DNA of 64,000 nucleotides from Streptomyces sp. Je 1-369 (GCF_026810505.1 NZ_CP101750.1:1021448-1085447), one strand, 5' to 3'. Shown: positions 8,148-17,266, numbered from the stretch's first letter. Notes: generated from the letters alone by a model not told the origin. Translations and numbers: made by a program.

Positions 8148-8786
8148 TCAGTCCGCCTCACCCTTGCGGGTGGGCCGGGCCCGCACGTGCATGCGCTCCC
8201 CCTGCGGCCCGAAGAGGCTGATGAACTCCGCGCCGCCCTCGCTCGTCGCCCCGAACCAGTGCGGCACCCGGGTGTCGAACTCGGCGGCCTCCCCCGGCCC
8301 GAGCACCACGTCGTGGTCGCCGAGGATCAGGCGCAGCCTGCCGGAGAGGACGTACAGCCACTCGTACCCCTCGTGCGTCTGCGGGTCCGGCGCGGGCGAC
8401 GTACGCGCGGGCTCGACCACCTTGTACGCCTGGAGGCCACCGGGCTGGCGGGTCAGCGGCAGCATGGTGCGCCCGTGCCGGACGATCGGCTTGGCCCGCA
8501 CGCGCGGGTCGCCGACCGGCGGGGCGCCGACCAGCTCGTCCAGAGGGACCTGGTGGGCGCGGGCGATCGGCAGGAGCAGTTCGAGGCTGGGCTTGCGGTG
8601 CCCGGACTCCAGGCGGGACAGGGTGCTGACGGAGATGCCGGTGGCCGCGGAGAGACCGGCGAGGGTGGCACCGCGCTCCCTGCGGATGCGGCGGAGCCGG
8701 GGACCGACCTCGGTGAGGACCTGATCCATGGCCTCGGGTTCCGCGGCCTCGCCTTCCGGGCCGTGGCCCGCGTGCTTTTCGCTCAT
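8148..8786 (-). CDS. XRE-family regulator with C-terminal cupin domain
   Basis: A 212-residue regulator. The N-terminal helix-turn-helix (RLRRIRRERGATLAGLSAATGISVSTLSRLESGHRKPSLELLLPIARAHQVPLDELV) is followed by a cupin domain (HEGYEWLYVLSGRLRLILGDHDVVLGPGEAAEFDTRVPHWFGA) that would sense a small ligand. The ATG at 8786 is divergent from the flavoprotein gene at 8876, leaving an 89-bp shared promoter that contains TTGC-N7-GCAA near 8802-8816. The likely role is control of that flavoprotein and itself. Confidence 0.9.
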   Translation of the reverse strand: MSEKHAGHGPEGEAAEPEAMDQVLTEVGPRLRRIRRERGATLAGLSAATGISVSTLSRLESGHRKPSLELLLPIARAHQVPLDELVGAPPVGDPRVRAKPIVRHGRTMLPLTRQPGGLQAYKVVEPARTSPAPDPQTHEGYEWLYVLSGRLRLILGDHDVVLGPGEAAEFDTRVPHWFGATSEGGAEFISLFGPQGERMHVRARPTRKGEAD

Positions 8787-8875
8787 GCCGCCATCATGCC
8801 AGTTGTTGCGGAATCGGCAAGGTCGCTTGTCGATACCGCACCACCGGGGGCATGGTGCGAGTGGAGGTGGTCGCG

Positions 8876-9931
8876 ATGACCGAGAACGCACACGACAGGC
8901 GGAACGAGATGGGAAACGGGCAGGCGTACGACGTGGTGGTGGTCGGCGGAGGGGCGGCTGGGCTGAGCGCGGCGCTCGTGCTGGGCCGCTCCCGCCGACG
9001 GGTCCTCGTCGTCGACGCGGGCGAGCCGCGCAACGCACCCGCCGCACATATGCAGGGCTACCTGTCACGGGACGGGATGCCGCCCGCCGAGTTCCTCGCC
9101 GAGGGGCGGCGGGAGCTGGAGCGGTACGGCGCGGAGGTCGTGCGCGACCGCGTGTCGGCCGTGCGGCCGGACGGCACCGGGGAGTTCGCGGTCGCGCTGG
9201 CGGACGGCGGGGAGGTGCACGCGCGCAGGGTCGTGATGGCGACGGGCCTGGTGGACGAGCTGCCCGACGTACCGGACGTCGCCGAGCGCTGGGGCCGCGA
9301 CGTGCTGCACTGCCCGTACTGCCATGGCTGGGAGGTGCGGGACGAACCCTTCGGCGTCCTCGCTTCGGAGCCCTTCAACAGCCACCAGGCGCTGCTCGTC
9401 ACCCAGTGGTCCAAGGACGTGACCCTGTTCCTGCACACCGTGCGTGACATGCCGGACGAGGAGTGGGAGCGCCTGGCCGCCGCCGGGGTCCAGGTCGTGG
9501 AGGGCGAGGTCGCGGGGCTGGCGGTCGAGGACGACCGGCTGACGGGCGTACGGCTCGCCGACGGCCGGGTCTTCCCCCGCTCGGTGCTGTTCGTCGCGGC
9601 GAGGCCGGTGGCCCGCGGCGGCCTCCTGACCGGCCTCGGCGCCGAGCACAAGGACACCCCTTTCGGCCCGTACCCCCTGGTGGACGAGACCGGCCGCACC
9701 AGCGTTCCCGGCGTCTGGGCGGTGGGCAACGCCGCGGGCCCCATGGAGCAGGTGATCAACGCGGCGAGTGCGGGCTACCGTGCCGGTTCGACCGTCAACG
9801 CGGACCTCGTCATGACGGACCTCGACGCGGAGGTGGCACGTCGCCGGGCGGGAGTCTTCTCGCCTCGCGCGGAGGCGGAGGTGGCGCGTGTGGCGGCCGG
9901 GGCACGCACCCACGAACTCCCCACGGGCTAG
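8876..9931 (+). CDS. NAD(P)/FAD-dependent oxidoreductase, thioredoxin-reductase-like
   Basis: A 351-residue two-dinucleotide-fold flavoprotein. FAD motif VVVVGGGAAGLSAALVLGRSRRRVLVVDAGEPRN opens the protein. The redox-like CPYC motif lies in LHCPYCHGWEVRDEPFGVL, and GVWAVGNAAGPMEQVINAASAGYRAG closes the FAD site. This order matches thioredoxin reductase relatives, including short ones lacking a canonical NADPH GxGxxG. ATG 8876 is preferred to 8852 because GGAGG lies 8 nt before it. It is divergent from the XRE-cupin regulator; substrate unknown. Confidence 0.9.
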   Translation: MTENAHDRRNEMGNGQAYDVVVVGGGAAGLSAALVLGRSRRRVLVVDAGEPRNAPAAHMQGYLSRDGMPPAEFLAEGRRELERYGAEVVRDRVSAVRPDGTGEFAVALADGGEVHARRVVMATGLVDELPDVPDVAERWGRDVLHCPYCHGWEVRDEPFGVLASEPFNSHQALLVTQWSKDVTLFLHTVRDMPDEEWERLAAAGVQVVEGEVAGLAVEDDRLTGVRLADGRVFPRSVLFVAARPVARGGLLTGLGAEHKDTPFGPYPLVDETGRTSVPGVWAVGNAAGPMEQVINAASAGYRAGSTVNADLVMTDLDAEVARRRAGVFSPRAEAEVARVAAGARTHELPTG

Positions 9932-9948
9932 GACACGATCGGCCCGGA

Positions 9949-9994
9949 CCGGGACAACCGGACCGGGACAACCGGCCCCGGACAACCGGCCCGG
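9949..9994. repeat. Tandem 14-bp repeat between convergent genes
   Basis: Three consecutive 14-bp units, each containing GACAACCGG and starting at 9949, 9963 and 9977, plus a partial fourth fill the gap between the converging flavoprotein and GNAT genes. The GC-rich CCGG borders could fold and act as a transcription stop for both genes. Confidence 0.6.
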
Positions 9995-9995
9995 C

Positions 9996-10520
9996 TTACA
10001 GCGATCCCGTGTTCAGCAGGATCCACCGGTCGTCCGGCGCGTCCGCGTCCACGGAGGCGGGGACCGGGCGCGACTCCTCGCGCCAGTCGGAACCCACCGC
10101 GTCCGTGGCGACCCCGCGCCAGAACCGGGCGGCCCCCGCGTTGGCGGGCTGGAACGCGATCGCCCAGGAACCCGGCCGGGAGCGCAGCAGCTGGAGGGCG
10201 GCCTGCCGGCCGACACCGCGCCTGCGCAGCGCCCGTACGACGAAGAACGCGGAGATCGAGGTCGCGCCCTCGGCCATCGGGCGGGTCAGCACGAAGCCCG
10301 CGGGCACGGAACCGTACTGGATGAGCAGGGCCGACCGCCCCGGCTCGTCGAAGAACACCGGCAGCTTGCTGAACTCGTACGCCCCGTCGGGCTCGGGGAG
10401 GTACCCGATGAACTCCGACATGTCGTGCCGGTAGAGCTGGGCCAATCGCTCGACCACGGGCCGGAGTTCGGCACCGGCCGGGCGGAGAACGGTTCGTACG
10501 GGCTCGTCTGCGCAGGTCAT
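9996..10520 (-). CDS. GNAT-family N-acetyltransferase
   Basis: A 174-residue acetyltransferase. The acetyl-CoA-binding motif A is visible in SISAFFVVRALRRRGVGRQAALQLLRSRPGSWAIAFQPANAGAARFWR, followed by the typical C-terminal strand (DRWILLNTGSL). The start is taken at ATG 10520 (MTCADEPVRTV); a GTG at 10541 is possible. No substrate can be inferred. Its promoter would lie in the short region next to the MITE. Confidence 0.85.
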   Translation of the reverse strand: MTCADEPVRTVLRPAGAELRPVVERLAQLYRHDMSEFIGYLPEPDGAYEFSKLPVFFDEPGRSALLIQYGSVPAGFVLTRPMAEGATSISAFFVVRALRRRGVGRQAALQLLRSRPGSWAIAFQPANAGAARFWRGVATDAVGSDWREESRPVPASVDADAPDDRWILLNTGSL

Positions 10521-10560
10521 CCGGGGATTTTCGCACCGCACGCGAACTGCGTGTCCGTCA

Positions 10561-10722
10561 GAGCCTGTGTCATAACCCCGGTCGGATCAGTGGGCGTCGT
10601 CTGGTGCGTGCGATCGCAAGGCGCCGGAGCGTCCTCGTAGCGGAGCTACGAGGGCGTTTCGGCAACGCGGCGAGCGTGCGTGCCAGGCGGCGACCACCCG
10701 GCCGGGGTTATGACACAGGCTC
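10561..10722. mobile_element. 162-bp hairpin MITE (IS5/IS1031-like ends) with TCA target duplication
   Basis: The ends are perfect 21-bp terminal inverted repeats (left end starts GAGCCTGTGTCATAACC) flanked by a 3-bp direct duplication TCA at 10558-10560 and 10723-10725. TNA duplications and ends of this kind are known for the IS1031 group of the IS5 family. The internal arms also pair imperfectly along most of their length, with a core CTCGTAG-CGGAG-CTACGAG around 10637-10655, so the element is close to one long palindrome. No transposase is encoded. The right-hand TCA is the complement of the stop codon of the adjoining regulator gene. Confidence 0.85.
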
Positions 10723-11721
10723 TCAGGGCGCGTTCGTGAAGGAGCGGCGGTACGAGCGCGGCGGCACACCCCGGCGGCGTACGAACTGTTCGCGCAGCAC
10801 GGCCGCGCTTCCGTAGCCCACGCGGCGGGCGATCTCCTCGACCGGCAGGTCCGTGGTCTCCAGGAGTTCCTCCGCGCTGCTCAGGCGCAGGCTCCGCAGC
10901 CAGGCGTGCGGCGTGGTGCCGGTCGCCGCGGTGAAGCGGCGGGCGAAGGAGCGTTTGCTCATGACGGCGCGCCGGGCCAGTTCCGCGACGGGCAGCGGCT
11001 CGTGGAGGTTCTCCCTGGCCCAGGCGAGCACGCCGGACAGCCGGTCGTCGTGGCCGTCGTCGGGGACGGGAGCGGCCAGGTACTGCGCCTGGCCTCCGTC
11101 GCGGTGCGAGGGCAGGACGACGTCACGGGCGACGGCGTTGGCCATCGCGGCCCCGTGCTCCCGGCGCAGCAGATGCAGGCAGAGGTCGAAGCCCGCGGCG
11201 GCGCCCGCGCCGGTGATGACGCGTCCTTCGTCGATGTAGAGGGCGTCGGGTTCGACGGTGACGTCCGGGTGGCGCTGTGCGAGCAGGTCGGCGAACCGCC
11301 AGTGGGTGGTGGCCCGTCGGCCGTCGAGCAGCCCCGCGGCGGCGAGGGCGAAGGCGCCCACACAGTGGGCGGCGACGAGTGCGCCGCGCTCGTGTGCCGC
11401 CGCGAGGGCGTCGAGCACGGCGGGTGCGGGAGGCGTACGGAAGTCGGCCCAGGGCAGGGCGATCACGAGGTCGGCGGCGGCAAGCCGGTCCAGGCCGTGC
11501 TCGATGGTGAGCGGCACGCCGACGTCGGTGGGGACCGGGCCCGGCCGGTCGGTGCAGAGGGCGAGGTCGAAGCCGGGTACCGCCTCGCCGTGCGGTGCGA
11601 ACACCTCGGTGACGATGCCGACGGCGAGCATGCCGACGCCGGGCGGGGTGTAGGCGGCGACGGTCCTGAAGGGCGCCGAGGAGGGCGGCGGCGAGATGGG
11701 TTCGGGCAGCGGGGTGGGCAC
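10723..11721 (-). CDS. GlxA-type transcriptional regulator (DJ-1/PfpI domain plus AraC HTH)
   Basis: A 332-residue regulator. The N-terminal DJ-1/PfpI-like domain has ALVAAHCVGAFALAAAGLLDGRRATTHW, with a Cys at the nucleophile-elbow position. The C-terminal AraC DNA-binding domain has WARENLHEPLPVAELARRAVMSKRSFARRFTAATGTTPHAWLRSLRLSSAEELLETTDLPVEEIARRVGYGS. It is divergent from the MBL-fold gene at 11813 across a 91-bp gap, so it may control that gene. A MITE is inserted exactly at its stop codon, whose TGA is kept by the target duplication, so the protein is intact. Confidence 0.92.
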   Translation of the reverse strand: MPTPLPEPISPPPSSAPFRTVAAYTPPGVGMLAVGIVTEVFAPHGEAVPGFDLALCTDRPGPVPTDVGVPLTIEHGLDRLAAADLVIALPWADFRTPPAPAVLDALAAAHERGALVAAHCVGAFALAAAGLLDGRRATTHWRFADLLAQRHPDVTVEPDALYIDEGRVITGAGAAAGFDLCLHLLRREHGAAMANAVARDVVLPSHRDGGQAQYLAAPVPDDGHDDRLSGVLAWARENLHEPLPVAELARRAVMSKRSFARRFTAATGTTPHAWLRSLRLSSAEELLETTDLPVEEIARRVGYGSAAVLREQFVRRRGVPPRSYRRSFTNAP

Positions 11722-11812
11722 GCACGCAGTCTGGCACGGCTGGCAGCAATCCTGCGATCAACGGCAGACGTGCCACTCGTGACCGGCTCCCCCACCCGCA
11801 AAGATCAGAGCC

Positions 11813-12406
11813 ATGACAGACGCACCGCTCGGCCGCAGCGCCGCATACACGATCCTGACCACCGGTTACGTCGGCTCCACCGGCCCCGGAGTCGCCGCCA
11901 CCGTCTCCTACATATCCGACGGCGACCGCCATGTGATCTTCGACCCGGGCATGGTCCCGAGCCGCGACAGCATCCTCGTCCCGCTCGCCGCGGCGGGGCT
12001 CGGCCCCGACGACATCACCGACGTGGTCCTCAGCCACCACCACCCGGACAACACCCTGAACGTGGGCCTGTTCGGCCGGGCCAGAGTCCACGACCACAAG
12101 GTGGAGTACCGCGGCGACCAGTGGCGGAACCGGGACGCGGAGGGGTACGAACTCACCCCGTCGCTCCGGCTGATCAGGACCCCGGGCCACAGCACGGAGG
12201 ACATCACGCTGCTCGCGGGCACGGAGTCGGGCGTGGTCGCCTTCGCCGGTGACCTGTGGTGGCACGCGAACGGCCCGGCGGACGACCCGGTGGCCCCCGA
12301 CCGCGAGGTGCTGCGCGCCTCCCGGCTGCGCGTGATCGGCGCCGCGGACCTGATCGTCCCCGGCCACGGCGCCCCGTTCCGGCCGGACGTGTCCACGCCG
12401 CGCTGA
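11813..12406 (+). CDS. Metallo-beta-lactamase-fold hydrolase (MBLAC1-like)
   Basis: A 197-residue MBL-fold protein. The metal motif appears as SHHHPDN, lacking the final His of the canonical HxHxDH. Further ligands are in IRTPGHSTEDITLL, AFAGDLWWH and IVPGHGAPF. The small size and SHHHPDN motif fit the MBLAC1/glyoxalase-like branch more than beta-lactamases. The substrate is unknown; hydrolysis of a thioester, lactone or phosphodiester is possible. Control by the divergent GlxA-type regulator is inferred from position. Confidence 0.8.
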   Translation: MTDAPLGRSAAYTILTTGYVGSTGPGVAATVSYISDGDRHVIFDPGMVPSRDSILVPLAAAGLGPDDITDVVLSHHHPDNTLNVGLFGRARVHDHKVEYRGDQWRNRDAEGYELTPSLRLIRTPGHSTEDITLLAGTESGVVAFAGDLWWHANGPADDPVAPDREVLRASRLRVIGAADLIVPGHGAPFRPDVSTPR

Positions 12407-12675
12407 ACGGGCCCACCCCGCACCGAACGGTCCCTTCGCGCCGCACGGCAGGCACCAGCCGTCCGACCTACGGCCCCAGGGCCTGTGTCGGAAGTCCCGC
12501 CCGCCCCGCGACGCCCGGCACGCGCCCTAGCCCAACCAGGTCACATCTGCGCCCAACCCTCCCCCCGTCGGTGCGTCCCCGCGGCCCGTGCGCGCCGCTC
12601 GGACGATGTTGGAGCCGATGTGCGTGCCGGCTCCGACTTCGGCACCGGACAGGGACCAGAGCGAGGGAGCGCACG

Positions 12676-14142
12676 ATGCCGGAACTGTTCGTCGACGGGG
12701 AGTGGACGGGGGCCGTCGAAGGGGCGCGGCGGGATGTGGTCAATCCGTTCGACGCGTCCGTGGTGCAGCAGGTCGACGACGCCGGGGAGGCGGACGTCGA
12801 CCTCGCCGTGCGGGCCGCGCGGCGCGCCTTCGACCGCGGCGACTGGTCGGCGGCGCCCACCCGGGAGCGGGCCGACGTGCTCCTGCGGGTCTCGCGGTTC
12901 CTGCTGCGGGACCAGGAGGAGATCGCCCACGTCGAGTCCCTCGACACGGGCAAGACGCTTGCCGAGGCCCGGATCGACGTCGAGGACGTCTCGAACGCGT
13001 TCCGCTACTTCGCCGAGATCGCGGACAAGGACGGCGGCCGGGTCGTGGACGTCGGTCCGGACGTGCTCAGCCGGGTCACGTACCACCCCATCGGGGTCTG
13101 TGCCCTGATCGCGCCGTGGAACTACCCGCTGTTGCAGGCCTCCTGGAAGGTCGCCCCCGCCCTGGTCGCGGGCAACACCTTCGTCCTCAAGCCCAGTGAG
13201 ACCACGCCGCTCTCCACCATCCACATGATCAAGCTGATCGCCGAGGCGGGCGCTCCCGCCGGTGTCGCCAACCTGGTGCTCGGCCCGGGCAGCACCGTGG
13301 GCGCGGCCATGTCGGCGCACCCCGAGGTGGACCTGGTCTCCTTCACCGGCGGCCTGGCCACCGGGCGCCGGATCATGGAGGCGTGCGCGCCGGGCGTGAA
13401 GAACCTCGCCCTGGAGCTCGGCGGCAAGAACCCCAACGTGGTCTTCGCCGACTGCGACTTCGAGGCCGCCGTCGACCACGCGCTGGAAGCATCGTTCCTG
13501 CACTCCGGTCAGGTCTGCTCGGCGGGCTCCAGGCTGCTCGTGGAGGACTCCCTGCACGACCGGTTCGTGGAGCGGCTCGCCGCCCGCGCGAAGAACATCC
13601 GGCTGGGCAACGGGCTCGATCCGGAGACGGAGAGCGGTCCGCTGAGCTCGGCGGAGCACCGGGCGAAGGTCGAGGGGTATCTGGAGGTCGCCCGCGAAGA
13701 GGGCGCCCGCCTGGTGTGCGGCGGGGCCAGGCCCGACGACCCCGAGCTGTCGCGCGGCTTCTTCCTGCTGCCCACGATCTACGCCGACTGCGACCGCTCC
13801 ATGCGCATCGTGCAGGAGGAGGTCTTCGGCCCGGTCGTCACGGTGGAGCGGTTCCGCTCCGAGGACGAGGCCGTGGAGCTGGCCAACGACACGCACTACG
13901 GCCTGGCGGGCGGCATCTGGACGAACGACGCGAGCCGCGCCCAGCGGGTCGCGGCCCGGCTGCGGCACGGCACGGTCTGGATCAACGACTTCCACCCCTA
14001 CGTCCCGCAGGCGGAGTGGGGCGGCTTCGGCCGGTCCGGTTTCGGCCGGGAGCTCGGTCCGACGGGCCTGCGCGAGTACCAGGAGGCCAAGCACATCTAC
14101 CAGAACCTCAGGCCGGGCCCCTCCGGCTGGTTCAAGGGCTGA
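12676..14142 (+). CDS. betB: Betaine-aldehyde dehydrogenase
   Basis: A 488-residue NAD(P)-dependent aldehyde dehydrogenase, predicted to oxidise betaine aldehyde to glycine betaine. Visible motifs are WNYPLLQASWKVAPALVAGNTFVLKPSE, the catalytic Glu in LELGGKNPNVVF, and the catalytic Cys in LHSGQVCSAGSRLLV. The ATG at 12676 has GAGGGAG 7 nt upstream; the much longer open frame to 12256 is non-coding. It sits 54 bp before a GMC choline-dehydrogenase-type gene and a permease, which is the basis for the betaine assignment over other aldehydes. Confidence 0.88.
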   Translation: MPELFVDGEWTGAVEGARRDVVNPFDASVVQQVDDAGEADVDLAVRAARRAFDRGDWSAAPTRERADVLLRVSRFLLRDQEEIAHVESLDTGKTLAEARIDVEDVSNAFRYFAEIADKDGGRVVDVGPDVLSRVTYHPIGVCALIAPWNYPLLQASWKVAPALVAGNTFVLKPSETTPLSTIHMIKLIAEAGAPAGVANLVLGPGSTVGAAMSAHPEVDLVSFTGGLATGRRIMEACAPGVKNLALELGGKNPNVVFADCDFEAAVDHALEASFLHSGQVCSAGSRLLVEDSLHDRFVERLAARAKNIRLGNGLDPETESGPLSSAEHRAKVEGYLEVAREEGARLVCGGARPDDPELSRGFFLLPTIYADCDRSMRIVQEEVFGPVVTVERFRSEDEAVELANDTHYGLAGGIWTNDASRAQRVAARLRHGTVWINDFHPYVPQAEWGGFGRSGFGRELGPTGLREYQEAKHIYQNLRPGPSGWFKG

Positions 14143-14196
14143 CCGGACTCGGCGCTCCACACGGACGAGCTGACGGACGACAGGGAAGGCGGCGGC

Positions 14197-15765
14197 ATGG
14201 CCGACGAGACGACGACTTACGACTACCTGATCATCGGCGGCGGTACGGCGGGGTCCGTACTGGCCGCCCGGCTGAGCGAGGACCCGGCGTCCCGGGTCTG
14301 TGTGGTGGAGGGCGGCCCGAGCGACGTCGGCGACGACCGCATCCTGAAGCTCCGCAACTGGATCAACCTGCTCGGCGGCGAGTTCGACTACGGCTACACC
14401 ACCGAGGAGCAGCCGCGCGGCAACTCCCACATCCTGCACTCCCGGGCCCGCGTACTCGGCGGCTGCTCCTCGCACAACACCCTGATCAGTTTCCTGCCGT
14501 TCCCGCAGGACCTCGACGAGTGGGTGGCGAGCGGCTGCGAAGGATGGGGCCCCGAGACGATCCTGCCGTACCGGTCGCGGCTCCAGAACACGATCGTGCC
14601 CGTCGGCGCCGCCGACCGTAACCCGATCGCCCAGGACTTCGTCACGGCGGCGACCAGCCGGCTCGGCGTCCCGGTCGTCGAGGACTTCAACGCCCGCCCG
14701 TTCACCGACGGCGCCGGTTTCTTCTCCGTCGCGTACGACCCGCAGACCAACAACCGCTCCTCCGCGTCGGTCGCGTATCTGCACCCCATCATGGACCGCC
14801 CGAACCTGACGCACCGTCTGGAGACGTGGGCGTACCGGCTGCTGCGCGACGAGGAGGGCCGCTTCACCCGCGTGCAGGTCCGCAACCCGGACGGCTCGGT
14901 GTCGATCCTGGAGGCGGAGGCCGAGGTCCTGCTCTGTGCCGGTGCCATCGACACGCCCCGGCTCCTGATGCTCTCCGGGATCGGCCCCGCCGACCAGCTG
15001 CGCGACCTCGGCATCGAGGTCGAGGCGGATCTGCCGGGGATCGGGGAGAACCTCCTCGACCACCCCGAGTCGGTGATGGTGTGGGAGACGAGCGGACCGC
15101 TGCCGCCCAACTCGGCGATGGACTCGGACGCCGGTCTCTTCCTGCGCCGCGACGCGGCGGGCGGCCCGCGCCCCGACCTGATGTTCCACTTCTACCAAGT
15201 GCCGTTCACCGTCAACACGGAACGCCTCGGCTATCCCGTTCCCGAGCACGGCGTCTGCATGACGCCGAACGTGCCGCGGGCCCGGTCCGTCGGCCGCATG
15301 TGGCTGCGCAGCGCCGACCCGTCCGTCAAACCGGCGCTGGACTTCCGCTACTTCACGGACCCGGAAGGCCACGACGAACGCACGATCGTCGACGGTCTGC
15401 GCATCGCGCGCGAGGTCGCCGCCACCGCCCCGCTCAGCGACTGGCTGCTGCGGGAGGTCGCCCCGGGCCCGGACGTGCAGTCGGACGCGGACCTGTCGGA
15501 GTACGGGCGACGCGCCGCGCACACCGTCTACCACCCGGCGGGCACCTGCCGGATGGGCGCCGAGGACGATCCGATGGCCGTGGTCGACCCGCAGCTGCGG
15601 CTGCGCGGACACGACGGTCTGCGCATCGTGGACGCGTCCATCTTCCCGACCATGCCGTCCATCAACCCGATGGTCACGGTGCTCCTCGCCGCCGAACGCG
15701 CCGCGGACCTCATCATGGCGAGGCCCGCACCCGGGGCCGCGGGTTCGGAAGGGGCCCACCAGTGA
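14197..15765 (+). CDS. betA: GMC-family oxidoreductase, choline dehydrogenase-like
   Basis: A 522-residue FAD-dependent alcohol dehydrogenase of the GMC family. The FAD motif DYLIIGGGTAGSVLAARLSEDPASRVCVVEGG starts at about residue 8. SRARVLGGCSSHNTLISF is GMC signature 1, and GAIDTPRLLMLSGIGPADQL is signature 2. The C-terminal active-site stretch is HTVYHPAGTCRMG followed by VVDASIFPTMPSINPMVTVLLAAERAADLI. ATG 14197 follows GGAAGG. The stop overlaps the GTG of the permease gene. With betB it would convert choline to glycine betaine. Confidence 0.88.
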   Translation: MADETTTYDYLIIGGGTAGSVLAARLSEDPASRVCVVEGGPSDVGDDRILKLRNWINLLGGEFDYGYTTEEQPRGNSHILHSRARVLGGCSSHNTLISFLPFPQDLDEWVASGCEGWGPETILPYRSRLQNTIVPVGAADRNPIAQDFVTAATSRLGVPVVEDFNARPFTDGAGFFSVAYDPQTNNRSSASVAYLHPIMDRPNLTHRLETWAYRLLRDEEGRFTRVQVRNPDGSVSILEAEAEVLLCAGAIDTPRLLMLSGIGPADQLRDLGIEVEADLPGIGENLLDHPESVMVWETSGPLPPNSAMDSDAGLFLRRDAAGGPRPDLMFHFYQVPFTVNTERLGYPVPEHGVCMTPNVPRARSVGRMWLRSADPSVKPALDFRYFTDPEGHDERTIVDGLRIAREVAATAPLSDWLLREVAPGPDVQSDADLSEYGRRAAHTVYHPAGTCRMGAEDDPMAVVDPQLRLRGHDGLRIVDASIFPTMPSINPMVTVLLAAERAADLIMARPAPGAAGSEGAHQ

Positions 15766-17243
15766 GCGCTGCGAGTACACCGGACGGCACCGCGAACGCC
15801 GACGCGGCTCCCGGCGAGGAGAACTCGGAGTTCCGCAAGGAGATGGGGCCGTGGGCGAACTTCGCCCTCGGCTTCACCTACCTCTCGCCCGTGGTGAGCA
15901 CGTACACCCTCTTCGGCACGGCTCTCGCCGACGGCGGCCCGCCGATGATCTGGGCGTTCGTCATGGCGGGGTGCGGGCAGTTCCTCGTCGCGCTGGTCTT
16001 CGGCGAGGTCGTCGCGCAGTACCCGGTCGCGGGCGGCGTCTATCCGTGGGCGCGGCGGCTGTGGGGCGTGCGCTGGGCGTGGATGACCGGCTGGGTCTAC
16101 ATGTGGGCGCTGCTCGTCACCATCACCAGCGTCGCGTACGGCGCGGGACCCTACATCGCGATCCTGCTCGGCTTCCGGCCCACCGTGCACACCACGGTGC
16201 TGTGCACGATCGCGCTGATCGTGATCTCCGTACTCATCAACTACGCCGGTACGAAGGCGCTTTCCCTGGCGGCCCTCATCGGGTTCAGCGCGGAGCTGCT
16301 CGGCGCGCTCGTCGTCGGCATCATCCTGCTGACCACGCACCGCTTCCACGGACTCGGCGTCCTCTTCGACGACTACGGCGCGGCCGGTGACAGCTCCTAC
16401 CTGCCCGTCTTCCTCGGCGCCGCGATCATCGGCTTCTACCAGTACTACGGCTTCGAGGCCTGCGGAGACGTCGCCGAGGAGGTCAAGCACCCCGGCAAGG
16501 TCATCCCGAAGGCGATGCGCCGCACCATCTACGTCGGCGGGGCGGCGGCGACGTTCACCTGTCTGACGCTGCTCCTCGCTGTCGTCGACTACCGTGCCGT
16601 GATCTCGGGGAAGGACACGGACCCGGTGGTCAGGGTCCTCTTCGACGCCCTCGGCGAGGCGGGCGCGCGTACGGTCATGGCGGTCGTCCTCATCTCCTTC
16701 CTGTCCTGCACGATCAGTCTTCAGGCCGCCGCCGGGCGGCTGATCTACTCGTACGCCCGTGACGAGATGATCATCGGCCACCGGCTGCTGCGGAAGTTCT
16801 CCTCGGCACGCGCGGTCCCGCCGTACGCGCTGCTCATCGCGGCGGTCGTGCCCGCCCTCATCGCCGTCGGGTCGCTCATCTCCGAGGACGCCCTCACGAA
16901 GATCGTGTCCTTCGCGATCCTCGGCATCTACGCGGCCTTCCAGATGGTCGTCCTCGCCGCGCTGCGGGCCCGTCTGAAGGGGTGGAAGCCGAGCGGTGAG
17001 TACCGGCTCGGGCGGTGGGGAATGCTGGTCAACTTCGGTGCGCTCGCGTACGGGATCTTCGCCATCGTCAACATCGCCTGGCCCCGCACGCCCGAAGCGC
17101 CCTGGTACGACAACTGGATCGTGCTGCTGAGCGGCGGCGTCGTGGTGGCCGCGGGCCTGGTGTACATGTTCACGACGCGCCACTACGGACGCAGCGACGC
17201 CCCGTCGGACAACGCGGTGCCCGACGAGCCGGACACCGCGTGA
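15762..17243 (+). CDS. APC-superfamily amino acid/choline-type permease
   Basis: A 493-residue membrane protein with about 12 predicted hydrophobic segments, beginning GPWANFALGFTYLSPVVSTYTLFGTAL. The motif VFGEVVAQYPVAGGVYPWARRLWG and the later GFEACGDVAEEVKHPGKVIPKAMRRTIYVGG are typical of the ACT (amino acid/choline transporter) branch that includes yeast Hnm1. The GTG start at 15762 overlaps the betA stop, so the three genes form one operon. Choline or a related amine is the most likely substrate, by context. Confidence 0.85.
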   Translation: MSAASTPDGTANADAAPGEENSEFRKEMGPWANFALGFTYLSPVVSTYTLFGTALADGGPPMIWAFVMAGCGQFLVALVFGEVVAQYPVAGGVYPWARRLWGVRWAWMTGWVYMWALLVTITSVAYGAGPYIAILLGFRPTVHTTVLCTIALIVISVLINYAGTKALSLAALIGFSAELLGALVVGIILLTTHRFHGLGVLFDDYGAAGDSSYLPVFLGAAIIGFYQYYGFEACGDVAEEVKHPGKVIPKAMRRTIYVGGAAATFTCLTLLLAVVDYRAVISGKDTDPVVRVLFDALGEAGARTVMAVVLISFLSCTISLQAAAGRLIYSYARDEMIIGHRLLRKFSSARAVPPYALLIAAVVPALIAVGSLISEDALTKIVSFAILGIYAAFQMVVLAALRARLKGWKPSGEYRLGRWGMLVNFGALAYGIFAIVNIAWPRTPEAPWYDNWIVLLSGGVVVAAGLVYMFTTRHYGRSDAPSDNAVPDEPDTA

Positions 17244-17266
17244 CGACGTGAGCGCGTGAGCCGTGG

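Noticed and set aside
9949..9994. Three tandem repeats considered as a CRISPR remnant
   Set aside because: Units are 14 bp with no spacers and no cas genes are present.
12541..15780. 1079-codon minus-strand open frame over betB and betA
   Set aside because: It is the mirror of two genes with clear family motifs, is Arg/Gly/Val/His/Asp-rich without domains, and arises from GC-rich codon bias.
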